DNA of 64,000 nt from Pedobacter endophyticus (GCF_015679185.1 NZ_CP064939.1:1-64000), one strand, 5' to 3'; counted from the stretch's first letter, positions 7,371 through 17,312 are shown. The notes: generated by a model from the letters alone, not told the origin. Translations and numbers: made by a program.

Positions 7371-7630
7371 CCTTCGACTCCGCTCAGGATGACAATTGGT
7401 TCATTGGTCATTTGGTCATTGACCTTCGACTCCGCTCAGGATGACAATAGGTTCATTGGTTATTGTCCTTCGACTCCGCTCAGGATGACAATTGGTTCAT
7501 TGGTCATTTGGTCATTGTCCTTGGACTCCGCTCAGGATGACAATTGGTTCATTGGTTATTGTCCTTCGACTCCGCTCAGATGACAATAGGTTCATTGGTT
7601 CATTGTCTTTCGACTCCGCTCAGGATGACA
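7371..7630. repeat. Six-copy intergenic repeat with alternating 52/44 spacing
   Basis: A 24-bp core that begins CCTTCGACTCCGCTCAGG and ends ATGACA recurs at 7371, 7423, 7467, 7519, 7563 and 7607. The spacings are 52, 44, 52, 44 and 44, so the higher-order unit is 96 bp. The 8-bp difference is one extra octamer of the type TTGGTCAT. The reverse complement of the core starts TGTCATCCTGAG, the same word found near 57432 and 60950, so this is a dispersed family. Open frames that run through it are by-products of the repeat. Confidence 0.85.
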
Positions 7631-7707
7631 ATTGGTTCAAATCTCAAGCTGTCATTATAAACCGTACCGGTGTAAACACTTTTCTTAATCATGTAATTAT
7701 ATTCACA

Positions 7708-8106
7708 ATGTTAGTATTAAATAAATTCAGAGCGTGGTTGGGCATTATTTTATGCGTAATTGCGGGTTTTTGTCCGATGTTAAAGGTGCCAATAAAAGGC
7801 AACTGGAACCTGTATCAATCTGATGCACGCTTATTTTTGATTACCTACGCCATTATTGCAATTTCGGTGCTTTGCCTGTTTATCAGAAAAGTTGGCGCCT
7901 TTAAATTTATGAGTTTTGTAATGGCAATTTGGTATGTATTGGCAGTAATAGCGGTTTATTTTACCGCACATAATTACACAAAATACGGCTTTGCGAATAA
8001 ACTAATTGGCAAAGTGGTGCATTTTCAATGGGGGTGGATTGTGCTTTTAGTTGGTGTAATTTTTATGCTTTTCAGTACAAAAAAAGGAGCCAAGATATCA
8101 GCTTAA
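7708..8106 (+). CDS. Integral membrane protein, unknown function
   Basis: A protein of 132 residues with about four membrane segments: [53 protein letters not shown] and [13 protein letters not shown], with a short basic tail. I see no enzyme motif and do not recognise the family. The frame stays open upstream to 7492, but that part is translation of the repeat array, so ATG 7708 ([11 protein letters not shown]) is the sensible start. It lies downstream of gldC, but the array separates them and co-transcription is uncertain. Confidence 0.65.
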   Translation: MLVLNKFRAWLGIILCVIAGFCPMLKVPIKGNWNLYQSDARLFLITYAIIAISVLCLFIRKVGAFKFMSFVMAIWYVLAVIAVYFTAHNYTKYGFANKLIGKVVHFQWGWIVLLVGVIFMLFSTKKGAKISA

Positions 8107-8720
8107 CGCAATTATGTTGCTCTTTAGCTAATTTTTGCTTTTGTTAAAACCTCCTATGAAAAAAGGCTTATAAATCGCTGAGTAAAGGCACTTAATCTCT
8201 TTAGAACGAACATCATTTGTAGCTTATAAAATGCGTTTTCTCCAGTTTTTTTATTTCCTCACAGAGTTAGTAAATTAAATAATTTCAGCATCCGTTTGGT
8301 CATGAAGCAACGGTATCTATCCGGTTTAATTCAGGCTGTCTCTAACAGTCAGCAATATTAAAGGTAAAAAGGCCTTTAGTGTGCTTTGTTTACCTTATTT
8401 TACAATCCCTTTTCACATCCCTTCTTTTGTCCAGATCGCATATTTTCTGGAAGTAGCTTACTGGATCCAAGATCCTGGCTTCTTTTATTCCAGAAATAAC
8501 GACGTCTCAAAATTTACCCCTTAGTTCAAATACTCAGGGCGAGATTCGATATGCCTAGACAAATAGTTTGTCCAACAAACCAAGGTTTGATGTTTTAGAT
8601 TTCGAATATCCATAGCTCATGGTTTTTTACTTTTTCTGGTAGCAAATGTCTCGACTACCCGCAAAAAACAAAGGCTGATCTTTTAGTTCATAGCTAAACC
8701 AGTCATGATTTTTTAGTTCG
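8107..8720. other. Long intergenic stretch before the fecR locus
   Basis: No convincing gene is visible in these roughly 610 bases; the frames are short and interrupted. The stretch holds AT-rich sequence with small hairpin-prone words such as AAGGCCTTT near 8370. A weak relative of the ECF element (CGACTACCCGC) lies near 8653. It may be the remains of decayed genes or a long regulatory leader. Confidence 0.4.
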
Positions 8721-8753
8721 CACTACCCCTTTTTCGGGTCTTTTGTGTCTTTA
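8721..8753 (+). promoter_or_regulatory. Candidate ECF sigma promoter upstream of fecR
   Basis: A 33-bp element is made of CACTACCCCTTTTT, ten bases of spacer and GTGTCTTTA, ending 38 nt before the fecR ATG. The same two words with the same 10-base spacer occur at 19297-19329 near the ECF sigma gene. The two-block layout, the lack of a TAnnTTTG box and the position suggest -35 and -10 parts read by the locus's own ECF sigma factor. This is an inference. Confidence 0.6.
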
Positions 8754-8791
8754 CTATAAACCGTGATAATGAACGTCATTCGATTCTAAAA

Positions 8792-9979
8792 ATGAAGGAA
8801 AAAAGACTAAAATATCTATTTAACAAATGTTTTCAAAATTTGGCAACGCCAGAAGAGCAGGAAGAATTTATGGCCTTGGTTGAAGACATTGCCAATAAAG
8901 ATCTTGTAGAACAGGAAATGGAAAATTATTGGAACAACTTTGAACCGGTTGAAAAGCCATTTTTTGAAGCAGATAAGGAGGCAATGTGGTTTGAGATTAT
9001 GCAGCATGGCGCTGTGAGGAAATATAAATTATGGCCTCGTATTGCAGGAGTAGCCGCCTCGGTGATCGCAATTTTTTTAGCAGCCTATTTCTTAAAAAAT
9101 GATGGAAAGACTGAATTGAAAGAAGTTCAGAATGACGTAGCGTATAAAAATGACATTGCCCCGGGAAAAAATGCAGCAACACTGATATTAAACACGCAAG
9201 GCAAGACGATTAGCCTTAGTGATGGTAATGGCGGATTGATAATTAAAGACGATAAATTAGTGTATAATGATGGTAGTTTAATTGCTGATCTGCCTCCGGC
9301 GGAGAGCGGGCAAACTGCCAACCGAAAAAGCGATGAGCAAACTATCATCACCCCCCGCGGCGGTACATATCAGGTTACGTTATCCGATGGCACCAAAGTA
9401 TGGCTTAATTCCGATTCAAGGTTAACCTATTCGCCAAGATTAAACCAGCAAGCTGTTCGCCGGGTAAAACTGGAAGGTGAAGGGTATTTCGAAGTCGCGA
9501 AAGACAAAAAGCGTCCCTTTATTGTCAGCAGTAAAGGCCAGGAGGTAAGGGTGCTGGGAACACATTTCAATGTAAACAGCTATGTTGATGAAGTGAGTGT
9601 AAAAACAACCTTGTTAGAAGGGTCAGTTCGTGTCTCCTTTCGATCGGGCGAAGCGAAGGCGCATAATGTGATTCTTAAACCTAACCAGCAATCGATTTTA
9701 AGCAGCTCTGATATAACGAAAAAGCAAGTAAATGCTGAAGCGGCCGTTGCATGGAAAACAGGCAATTTCCGGTTTGAGAACCAAAACATTAGGGATATCA
9801 TGAAGCAGGTAGCCAGGTGGTATAACGTAGAAGTAGTTTATAAAGATGAGCTGCCCGGTGTACGGTTAAATGCATCTGTATCGCGGAACCGGAATATCAG
9901 CCAGTTGTTGAAAATGATGGAACAAACCAATGAAGTTCACTTTAAGATAGAAGGAAGGAGAATAATAGTGCTCAAATAA
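8792..9979 (+). CDS. FecR-family anti-sigma factor
   Basis: A protein of 395 residues. The cytoplasmic N-terminal 80 residues would hold the ECF sigma factor. One membrane segment lies at about residues 83-101 (AGVAASVIAIFLAAYF). The periplasmic FecR domain follows, with TPRGGTYQVTLSDGTKVWLN, FEVAKDKKRPFIV and LGTHFNV. A C-terminal DUF4974-type domain ends with FENQNIRDIMKQVARWYNVE. In this family the periplasmic part receives a signal from the STN domain of a TonB-dependent transporter, which is the next gene. Here the sigma gene is not directly upstream but about 8.6 kb downstream, an unusual order. Confidence 0.92.
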   Translation: MKEKRLKYLFNKCFQNLATPEEQEEFMALVEDIANKDLVEQEMENYWNNFEPVEKPFFEADKEAMWFEIMQHGAVRKYKLWPRIAGVAASVIAIFLAAYFLKNDGKTELKEVQNDVAYKNDIAPGKNAATLILNTQGKTISLSDGNGGLIIKDDKLVYNDGSLIADLPPAESGQTANRKSDEQTIITPRGGTYQVTLSDGTKVWLNSDSRLTYSPRLNQQAVRRVKLEGEGYFEVAKDKKRPFIVSSKGQEVRVLGTHFNVNSYVDEVSVKTTLLEGSVRVSFRSGEAKAHNVILKPNQQSILSSSDITKKQVNAEAAVAWKTGNFRFENQNIRDIMKQVARWYNVEVVYKDELPGVRLNASVSRNRNISQLLKMMEQTNEVHFKIEGRRIIVLK

Positions 9980-9993
9980 CGCTCTTAAAAAAT

Positions 9994-10036
9994 TTAGCCA
10001 GCCCCGATCGAGTCAGAACTGGCTGGGCCTGGCTAA
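9994..10036. promoter_or_regulatory. Stem-loop with two alternative pairings between fecR and susC
   Basis: TTAGCCAG (9994-10001) can pair perfectly with CTGGCTAA (10029-10036). Its inner part AGCCAG can instead pair with CTGGCT at 10019-10024. The two folds exclude each other. It lies in the 138-nt gap between the anti-sigma gene and susC and could tune how much of the transcript continues. No T-tract follows, so a simple terminator is less likely. Confidence 0.4.
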
Positions 10037-10117
10037 GTTAATTTTATTTATCAATAGAACCGCAGGAAGACAGGCTTCGAAACACAGCTTTCTGCAAAAC
10101 AAACCAAGCTAAACCAA

Positions 10118-13100
10118 ATGTATAGATTTTATAAGAAATTATTGCTTTTTATGCGATTAACCACCGTAATAATGCTATTATCTCTTTTGCAGGTCAGCGC
10201 AAACAGCCTGGCCCAAAGAGTTACTTTATCTGAAAAAGGCACTAGCCTTTCCGGTATTTTTGAGAAAATTAAGTCGCAGGCCGGGATTGATTTCATGGTT
10301 AGTAGCGAAATCATCGAAAATGCTAAACCTATCTTTATTCAGGCAAAAAATATGCCCTTAAACGAGGTTTTAACAGCCATTTTTAAGGATCAGCCCTTGG
10401 ATTACTTTATTGGAGACAAGTATGTTGTGGTGAGCAGGAAAAAGGAAAGCCTGATCGACAACGAAAAATCTGAGCCGCTAAATGTGATCTCCGACCTGGT
10501 AGTAAAGGGCAAGGTTGTAGATGATAAAGGGATGCCACTTTCAGGAGCTATTGTAATTGTTAAAGGCCAAAGGCAGGCAGTAAGAACTGCAAAAGATGGT
10601 TCATTTACGTTGCGGAACGTTAAAGAAGGTTCGGTACTAATTATCAGATATGTAGGGTTTAAAACTAAAGAGATTAAATCATCAGATGATGTTGGTGTAA
10701 TCCGTATGGAAGTTGCTGTAGAAGAACTGGCAGAAACCAGTGTAACTGTTAACACAGGTTATCAGCGCATCCGGCCAGAACAAAGCACAGGTGCTACTTC
10801 ACAGCTAAACACAGTAGAATATGAATCCAGGATCAGCACCAATTTTTTAGATGGATTAACCAATAGGTTACCGGGCCTTATGATCAATAATGATGTAACG
10901 TTTACCAGTAATACTCCTGGAACCAGAGGATCAGACTCCAAACCATTATTTAACATTCGCGGTATCTCAACAATGTCTGCTAATCAAAGCCCTTTAATTG
11001 TTATTGATGGTTATCCTACCGAGCTTACCCTGGAAATGATCGATCCCAACGAAATCGAATCCGTAACAATTTTAAAAGATGCCGCTGCTGCTACCGTATA
11101 CGGCGTTCGGGCATCAAACGGTGTAATTGTAATTACCCGTAAAAAGGCCAGGCGTGGCCTCCCAAAATTTACCTTCAGATCGACATTTGGAATGACTCCG
11201 AAGGAAAATTACAGCCGCTACAGATGGGCAAAGGATGGATCTGCTTTAGTAACAACCTACCAGATTGCTACAACACAACAAACTGTCAACGAGTCATCAT
11301 GGGCACTGTTAGCTAAAAATCAACTTGGCGGGGGAGGCGAAACTTCGCGCAACGCTGTGTTTTATATATTGGCCCAGCAAGCGGCCGGACTGATAACGCC
11401 GGAACAGGCAGCCTCAGTTTTTGCTGAGTATAGCAATTACAACAATATTGAGGATTACAGCAGGCTGTTTCTCCGTAATTCGATGAACAGTACTTACAAT
11501 TTTAACGTTTCAGGTGGATCAGACAATGCGCTTTATTACATCACATCTAATTATAGCAGCAACCGCAACACGCAAAGAGGAAACGATAACAATAGGTTTT
11601 TACTTTCAGGGCGCTCCAGCCTAAAACTAGGCAAGAAGCTTTCACTGGAACTAACAACCGATTACCAGGAGCAGCGCAATAATGGCGCACCTGTTCCCGG
11701 TATCGGAACTTTTAGTCCTTACGAAAGGTTTGAGGATGTGAACGGCAAGCCCTCTTTTCTGATCGGAAAAAGCATCGCTACCCCCTTAAACGATGTATTA
11801 ATGTCGTACGGTTTAGACGATTACAGATATTATCCACTGATAGATATGAATGAAATCAGTGACCGAACGCATACAGTAAATAATCGCATCACCGCTAATT
11901 TCAAATACGGATTTGGTGCTGGCTTTAACCTTTCGTTTGGTGGAATATATGAGTCATCTCGTTCCAAACAGAAACACCATGCTTCTGCTTTGTCTTCCGA
12001 AGCGATCCAGCTTGTGAACGACTTAGTTGTGCGAAATTCGGACGGAACGCTCACCTACAATATACCAAAGGGAGGATTCTTAAGCGAAGAACAAGATAGT
12101 AAAAAGAGTTATACGGCTCGTATGCAGCTGAATTATAATAAAGTAATAGCGAAAGACCACTCTATTAACGCTATTCTAGGTTCTGAAATAAGGAATCTCA
12201 TCACAGAAGGGAGTAAAGCAGCGTATTTTGGGTATAACGATGAAACCTTACTGCATCAGCCTATAAATTATGAAGGCATTAATTCATCAACAGTAAGAGG
12301 TAACCTCCTCATAGGGCTCAGAAACGGATTGTATGAATCAAATTTCAGGCAGCAATATGTAGAAGACCGTTTTTTATCTGCTTATTCTAATATCGTATAC
12401 GCCTATAAAGGCAGATATTCCCTAACAGGCAGTATGCGTATAGACCAGTCGAATTTTTTTGGTACCAATCCTAAATACAGATATAAACCGCTTTGGTCTG
12501 TAGGTACCGGCTGGAATATCCATAGAGAAAGCTTTATGAAAGACTTGAGTTGGGTTAAGCAGCTGAAACTGCGTATGGCTTATGGTTTTAACGGTAATGT
12601 GGCCAAATTATCGCTTCCGGATGTAATTGCCCGTACCTGGTTGAACAGAAACACTGTTCCCAGAGTTCAGTCGTTGGAGCTATTATCGTATGCAAATAGT
12701 AGCCTGCGATGGGAGCAAACCAGAAATTTCAATCTGGGCCTGGATTATGGTGTATTCAAAAAGGTAACTGGAACAATAGACTATTACCTGAAAAAAAGTA
12801 CAGATTTAATGGGGAGTGCGCAAATTGACCCCACCATAGGGGTGAGTCCGGCATTGATTAACCAGGCAACTATCGTAAATAAGGGTATTGAATTTAGTTT
12901 ACGTGCCGATTGGATTACAAAAGACAAATTTAACTGGAATACAGGAATCGTGATAGCACGAAATACCAGTAAAGTATTGGAAGTTTTTCAGCAAGGCAAT
13001 TCTGGCCCGCAAACGCTCAGTTCCTTAGGCTATGTGAAAGATTATCCTGTTGGTGCGATGTTTTCTTTCAATTATGCCGGTCTCGATAATGAGGGCTTCC

Positions 13101-13696
13101 CCTATGTAATAAACAATGAGGGAACAAAATTTCGCACCATCAGAGCTGCTGCCGGTAATAGTGTTACCCAAATGATGAACAGCAGTACCAGCGGCTTAAG
13201 CCATTATTCCGGCTCGTCTATACCCACTATCAATGCCGGATTAAGTAATCGGGTAGACTTCGGAAGCTTCTACGTTTTTGCTATGATCAATTATTACGGA
13301 GGCTTTAAGGTAAGAGTGCCTCGCCCACACATTGGGATAGCCCGACCGCTTGAAGGTGCAGGTGCTTATTGGAAGGAACCCGGAGACGAATTGACAACGG
13401 ATGTGATGGGAATAGCAGGTTATGGAAGTTCAAACGCCTTAATTGCGTATAATTTTTCAGATAAATATGTGGTGAACGGAGATTACCTGACATTGGCCGA
13501 TTTGACCATATCCTATAGCATGGACAAAAGCAATTTTATCAAAAAGATTGGTTTATCGCATTTCGAACTTAAGGGTCAGGTTTCTAATATCATGACTATT
13601 GGGTTAAATAAGGAAAACTTTAGTATGGCGACCAGAAGTTACCAAAAGCCTTTTCTGACGCCTACTTACACATTAGGACTATTTACTAATTTTTAA
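10118..13696 (+). CDS. SusC/RagA family TonB-linked outer membrane transporter with STN domain
   Basis: A protein of 1192 residues. It has a signal peptide (LLLFMRLTTVIMLLSLLQVS), then an STN domain at about residues 35-115 (GIFEKIKSQAGIDFMVSS). A carboxypeptidase-regulatory-like beta domain follows at about 128-190 (VKGKVVDDKGMPLSGAIVIV). The plug spans about 205-345 (FLDGLTNRLPGLMIN, IVIDGYPTELTLEMIDPNEI, LKDAAAATVYGVRASNGVIV), and the large beta barrel ends in FTNF. SusC proteins import bound nutrients across the outer membrane using TonB energy. The STN domain marks the regulated subclass that signals to FecR. It is paired with SusD 11 nt downstream; the substrate is unknown. Confidence 0.93.
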   Translation: MYRFYKKLLLFMRLTTVIMLLSLLQVSANSLAQRVTLSEKGTSLSGIFEKIKSQAGIDFMVSSEIIENAKPIFIQAKNMPLNEVLTAIFKDQPLDYFIGDKYVVVSRKKESLIDNEKSEPLNVISDLVVKGKVVDDKGMPLSGAIVIVKGQRQAVRTAKDGSFTLRNVKEGSVLIIRYVGFKTKEIKSSDDVGVIRMEVAVEELAETSVTVNTGYQRIRPEQSTGATSQLNTVEYESRISTNFLDGLTNRLPGLMINNDVTFTSNTPGTRGSDSKPLFNIRGISTMSANQSPLIVIDGYPTELTLEMIDPNEIESVTILKDAAAATVYGVRASNGVIVITRKKARRGLPKFTFRSTFGMTPKENYSRYRWAKDGSALVTTYQIATTQQTVNESSWALLAKNQLGGGGETSRNAVFYILAQQAAGLITPEQAASVFAEYSNYNNIEDYSRLFLRNSMNSTYNFNVSGGSDNALYYITSNYSSNRNTQRGNDNNRFLLSGRSSLKLGKKLSLELTTDYQEQRNNGAPVPGIGTFSPYERFEDVNGKPSFLIGKSIATPLNDVLMSYGLDDYRYYPLIDMNEISDRTHTVNNRITANFKYGFGAGFNLSFGGIYESSRSKQKHHASALSSEAIQLVNDLVVRNSDGTLTYNIPKGGFLSEEQDSKKSYTARMQLNYNKVIAKDHSINAILGSEIRNLITEGSKAAYFGYNDETLLHQPINYEGINSSTVRGNLLIGLRNGLYESNFRQQYVEDRFLSAYSNIVYAYKGRYSLTGSMRIDQSNFFGTNPKYRYKPLWSVGTGWNIHRESFMKDLSWVKQLKLRMAYGFNGNVAKLSLPDVIARTWLNRNTVPRVQSLELLSYANSSLRWEQTRNFNLGLDYGVFKKVTGTIDYYLKKSTDLMGSAQIDPTIGVSPALINQATIVNKGIEFSLRADWITKDKFNWNTGIVIARNTSKVLEVFQQGNSGPQTLSSLGYVKDYPVGAMFSFNYAGLDNEGFPYVINNEGTKFRTIRAAAGNSVTQMMNSSTSGLSHYSGSSIPTINAGLSNRVDFGSFYVFAMINYYGGFKVRVPRPHIGIARPLEGAGAYWKEPGDELTTDVMGIAGYGSSNALIAYNFSDKYVVNGDYLTLADLTISYSMDKSNFIKKIGLSHFELKGQVSNIMTIGLNKENFSMATRSYQKPFLTPTYTLGLFTNF

Positions 13697-13707
13697 ATCA
13701 TATAAAA

Positions 13708-15069
13708 ATGAAGATATATCTATTTAAAGGTATTCAGCTTATCGTTTTCTGCCTGATTTTGTCAGGTTGTGATCGTTATCTGGATATCCCCGTCAAAGGC
13801 AAGCTGGTGCTTACTACCACCGCCCATTACGACCAATGGTTAAATAATGATGAACTTTATATGGGCAATCCAAAGTGTAATTATCTGGGTGATAATATAG
13901 ACATCGTTGAGGTCAGAAATCCTCCTATGGCCGAAAATCAACTGATTTACACCTGGGCGCCTCAGTTTAACTTTGATGAAGAAGCAGCCCCCGCGTTTTG
14001 GGGTAGCCATTATGCGAAGATCAATTTGTTTAATACGGTTTTAACAGGGATAGATCGGGCTACTGGCGGTACACCTTCTCAAAAACGGAGCCTTAAAGCA
14101 GAAGCATTGCTAGGCAGGGCATTTGAGTACTTATATCTGGTAAATGAGTACGGAAAGCCTTATAACGCAGCTACTGCAAATCAGGATTTGGCAGTACCTT
14201 TCTTAACTTCGGGCGATGTTACGCAAATCGTTCCACCAAGAAGCACCGTCGCCGAAATCTATAAGCATATTATTGACGACATCACAATGGCTATACCCGA
14301 CTTGCCAAAAGACAACAGCGCCAACCGCTTCAGAGGATCTACCGCGGCCGGATATAGCGTGCTGGCGAGGGCCTATTTGTATACCGGCAATTATCCGGAG
14401 GCGCAAAAAAATGCAGAACTTGCTTTAGCATCAACGCGTGCCGTGATGATGGATTATAATGATGGTTTTCCGAAAACAAGTTTCATCAGTATTCATCCCG
14501 ATATCATCTATGCCCGGTCAATTGCTGCCAACGGAGTTCCTATGACATTGGATTTTATGCGTTCATTTGCACAAAATGACCTCCGTGTTAAAAGATTTTA
14601 TATTAGTGCGGATAACTACAAATTCACAACAAGGGGCGCAACCAGTTATTTACCTGCACGAGTACATCCTACATTGGGTACCACCAATAGCGGCCCTTAT
14701 TACCAGGAAATGAAGCTTATTGCGGCTGAATGTGCGGCACGCGCCAACAATTTAACAGTAGCCCTTAAGCACCTGGATGACGTTCGTAAAAACCGGTTTG
14801 CCAAAGCTACGTATGTACCTTTTCAATCTACCGATCAGGAAGCCACCTTGCAGGAAATACTGAAAGAAAGGCGCCATGAACTCCCGCTAAATGAATTGCG
14901 CTGGTTTGATATGAGACGTTTAAGTCAGGAAAACAGGATGCAAACAGTAACCCGGTATGATGCAAAGGAGGTTGCCGTTGCTACGCTCGAGCCCAACAGT
15001 GTGCGCTATACTTTGCAGGTTCCTTTGCAGGTAATCAACTTCAACCCCAATATGCAGCAGAACCCTTAA
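13708..15069 (+). CDS. RagB/SusD family nutrient-binding lipoprotein
   Basis: A protein of 453 residues with a lipoprotein signal ending LILSGC (Cys 21), which places it on the outer membrane, normally on the cell surface. The SusD pattern is visible: DRYLDIPVKG after the lipid site, TPR-like helices such as KRSLKAEALLGRAFEYLYLV and GSTAAGYSVLARAYLYTGNY, and the C-terminal ILKERRHELPLNELRWFDM, a family hallmark. SusD forms the lid of the SusC transporter and sets substrate capture. At about 450 residues it is somewhat shorter than many SusD proteins. It is co-transcribed with susC and the next lipoprotein gene. Confidence 0.92.
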   Translation: MKIYLFKGIQLIVFCLILSGCDRYLDIPVKGKLVLTTTAHYDQWLNNDELYMGNPKCNYLGDNIDIVEVRNPPMAENQLIYTWAPQFNFDEEAAPAFWGSHYAKINLFNTVLTGIDRATGGTPSQKRSLKAEALLGRAFEYLYLVNEYGKPYNAATANQDLAVPFLTSGDVTQIVPPRSTVAEIYKHIIDDITMAIPDLPKDNSANRFRGSTAAGYSVLARAYLYTGNYPEAQKNAELALASTRAVMMDYNDGFPKTSFISIHPDIIYARSIAANGVPMTLDFMRSFAQNDLRVKRFYISADNYKFTTRGATSYLPARVHPTLGTTNSGPYYQEMKLIAAECAARANNLTVALKHLDDVRKNRFAKATYVPFQSTDQEATLQEILKERRHELPLNELRWFDMRRLSQENRMQTVTRYDAKEVAVATLEPNSVRYTLQVPLQVINFNPNMQQNP

Positions 15070-15081
15070 TTAAAAAATAAC

Positions 15082-16038
15082 ATGAAAAATTTCAACATCT
15101 TAATTGCTTTTTCATTGGTGCTGCTGTTCGCAGCATGCGGTAAAGAAAAAATGAAGGAAGCCTTACCAGATGGCAGTGTGGCGATTCAACAGGTTGCTGG
15201 AAAAGACACGATTGAGGTAAATGTGTCTGTTGATAAAGATATACCAGTAGTGATCAATCTGACGGCAATACTGCTCGGTGAAAAATCAGTGGATGACCAT
15301 TGGATAACATTTGGTGTAGACACTACCAAAATAGCTGATTATTCGCTCAAATATGGCGACACGCCTCTATTGCCAAGCAGCTCCTATCTTTTTCATAAGC
15401 CAATAACGCTCATGCCTGCGGGCGCTACGGTTTCTCAACCGGCCGAGTTTAATATTGGTGCTCAAACCAAACTCGAACAATCTAGCACCTACGTGTTGCC
15501 CCTGGTGGTTAAAGCGGTAGATGGCGATATTGATGCTGCTGCTACAGATCGGGTAGTATATGTTGTAGTAAAAACTTCAGCCAGCACTTTAATTGTGAAT
15601 AGGGAAGAATGGACAATTAAAGATTTCTCTTCGCAGGCCACAAACCTGGGCCCTCCAGGTCACCAGGCCTTTAAAACCTTTGATGATGATAACCTGACCA
15701 CCTTTTGGGCTACCAGTAATGTCCAACAAATGCCGCAGTGGGTTACTATTAATTTTAACAAGGTAGAAAGCTTTAAAGCCCTGACTTACTATATCCCTCC
15801 AAAAATGGCTTATCCTACATTGGGGGGCTATCCAACATCTATAAAAATAGAAACCAGCATGAACGGAACCAATTGGGTAAATAAAGGGGTGTTTGCAGGC
15901 AAAATTGCAAACAATATGCAAACGATAAATCTTGGTTCTACAACCGCCAAGTTCCTTCGTTTCACCTGCCTATCGAGTGTGAAATTCCAAAATGTAGTCG
16001 AAACAATATGGATCAGCGGTATAACGCTGCCGAAATAA
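15082..16038 (+). CDS. Surface lipoprotein with DUF1735-like and F5/8 type C domains
   Basis: A protein of 318 residues with a lipoprotein signal ending LLFAAC (Cys 19). The first half (residues about 30-165) contains VNVSVDKDIPVVINLTAILL and STYVLPLVVKAVDG, like the DUF1735 (BT_3987-type) beta domain of Bacteroidota SusCD loci. The second half has EWTIKDFSSQA, FDDDNLTTFWATS, WVTINFNKVESFKALTYYIP and IKIETSMNGTNWVNKG, a discoidin (F5/8 type C) fold that usually binds glycans or other surface ligands. Lying 12 nt after susD, it is probably an accessory binding protein. No catalytic motif is visible. Confidence 0.82.
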   Translation: MKNFNILIAFSLVLLFAACGKEKMKEALPDGSVAIQQVAGKDTIEVNVSVDKDIPVVINLTAILLGEKSVDDHWITFGVDTTKIADYSLKYGDTPLLPSSSYLFHKPITLMPAGATVSQPAEFNIGAQTKLEQSSTYVLPLVVKAVDGDIDAAATDRVVYVVVKTSASTLIVNREEWTIKDFSSQATNLGPPGHQAFKTFDDDNLTTFWATSNVQQMPQWVTINFNKVESFKALTYYIPPKMAYPTLGGYPTSIKIETSMNGTNWVNKGVFAGKIANNMQTINLGSTTAKFLRFTCLSSVKFQNVVETIWISGITLPK

Positions 16039-16098
16039 TCCAAAAGCGAGATAGCAAAATAAAATGATTACAGAACACCAAATCAATTTTTGAAAAAC

Positions 16099-17238
16099 AT
16101 GAAAACAATATTATTAATTGCAACGTGCGTGCTGCCTTTTACTGCTATGGCACAGCAGAATTTTACGCTAAAGGGTAAAATTGGCAACCTTAGCTCACCA
16201 GCTAAAGCTTACCTGGCGTATGGCGATCCATCTAATGCACGTAGAGATACCGCTAACATTGAGCAAGGTAAATTCACATTTACCGGTTCTGTAGCAAAAG
16301 CAGAGTTCGCCAGCATCAGGATAGTGCATGAAGCAAATCCTGCTAAAGATGATAAAGGAGATAAGCTAAGTTTTTTTCTGGAACCCAGGGAACTGGAGAT
16401 TATATCCGCCACTGATTCGGTGAAAGATGCCATACTAAAGGGTGGCTCAAAATTGAATGACGATTATGCTCAATACGCTGCCATTGTAAATCCGCTTGAA
16501 GAGAGAAGAAGGAACTTAATGAAAGAATATGCGGGAAAAACTGCAGAGGAGCGTAAAAATAAAGGTACCGGGGCGCAATTAATTGCTGAGCTGAATGCAA
16601 TTAAAACGGAAAAGACCAATAGACTTAAAAAATTCTATAACGAACACCTGGATTCGTTTGTTGGTTTGATCGCTTTCAAGGATGTCGCAGACCTTAAAAC
16701 CAATCTGGACGCAGCAGAGGCTGAGTTTAACAAATTTTCGCCCGAGGTTAAAGGCTCAGCTCCAGGCAAAAAAATTTCGACTTTGATAATGAACGGCAAA
16801 AAAACGGCAATCGGTGCGATTGCTAGAGATTTTACCCAAAATGATGTGAACGGTAACCCCGTTAAACTGTCTGATTTTCGCGGGAAATATGTATTGCTTG
16901 ATTTCTGGGCTTCGTGGTGCGGCCCTTGCCGTGCAGAGAATCCAAACGTTGTAAAGGCATACAATGCTTATAAAGATAAAAACTTCACTGTTCTGGGCGT
17001 TTCACTGGATCGGCCAGGAAAAAAAGAAGCCTGGCTAGCCGCTATTAAGAACGATGGCCTAACCTGGACCCAGGTGTCTGACTTGAAGTTTTGGGATAAT
17101 GAAGTTGCTAAAATGTATGCCGTAAGTGGTATTCCCGCCAATTTTCTGATTGATCCATCAGGGAAGATTATTGCAAAGAATCTTCGGCAAGAACAATTAC
17201 ATGAAAAACTTGCAGCGCTTTTAGGCCCACCAAACTAG
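16099..17238 (+). CDS. TlpA-like thiol-disulfide protein with DUF4369-type N-terminus
   Basis: A protein of about 379 residues with a signal peptide (TILLIATCVLPFTAMAQ). A beta-rich N-terminal domain at about residues 20-120 resembles DUF4369 (FTLKGKIGNLSSPAKAYLAY). A charged helical linker follows. The C-terminal thioredoxin domain has LLDFWASWCGPCRAENP with the redox CxxC, and GIPANFLIDPSGKII with the cis-proline. It would act in the periplasm in thiol exchange. I prefer ATG 16099 over the TTG at 16090, since the signal peptide is complete from there. This architecture often accompanies SusCD loci; the redox partner is unknown. Confidence 0.85.
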   Translation: MKTILLIATCVLPFTAMAQQNFTLKGKIGNLSSPAKAYLAYGDPSNARRDTANIEQGKFTFTGSVAKAEFASIRIVHEANPAKDDKGDKLSFFLEPRELEIISATDSVKDAILKGGSKLNDDYAQYAAIVNPLEERRRNLMKEYAGKTAEERKNKGTGAQLIAELNAIKTEKTNRLKKFYNEHLDSFVGLIAFKDVADLKTNLDAAEAEFNKFSPEVKGSAPGKKISTLIMNGKKTAIGAIARDFTQNDVNGNPVKLSDFRGKYVLLDFWASWCGPCRAENPNVVKAYNAYKDKNFTVLGVSLDRPGKKEAWLAAIKNDGLTWTQVSDLKFWDNEVAKMYAVSGIPANFLIDPSGKIIAKNLRQEQLHEKLAALLGPPN

Positions 17239-17312
17239 AAATAGTGCAACAAGGAAAAAAACTGAGAATAATACCCTGATCTTTTTATATTATAAAATCT
17301 AATCATTAACAC

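Noticed and set aside
7371..7630. CRISPR array
   Set aside because: Spacing alternates between 52 and 44, spacers are near-copies of one another, and no Cas gene is present.
7359..7707. Open frames through the 7371 repeat array
   Set aside because: They are translations of the repeat ([12 protein letters not shown] text) and lack any protein-like features.
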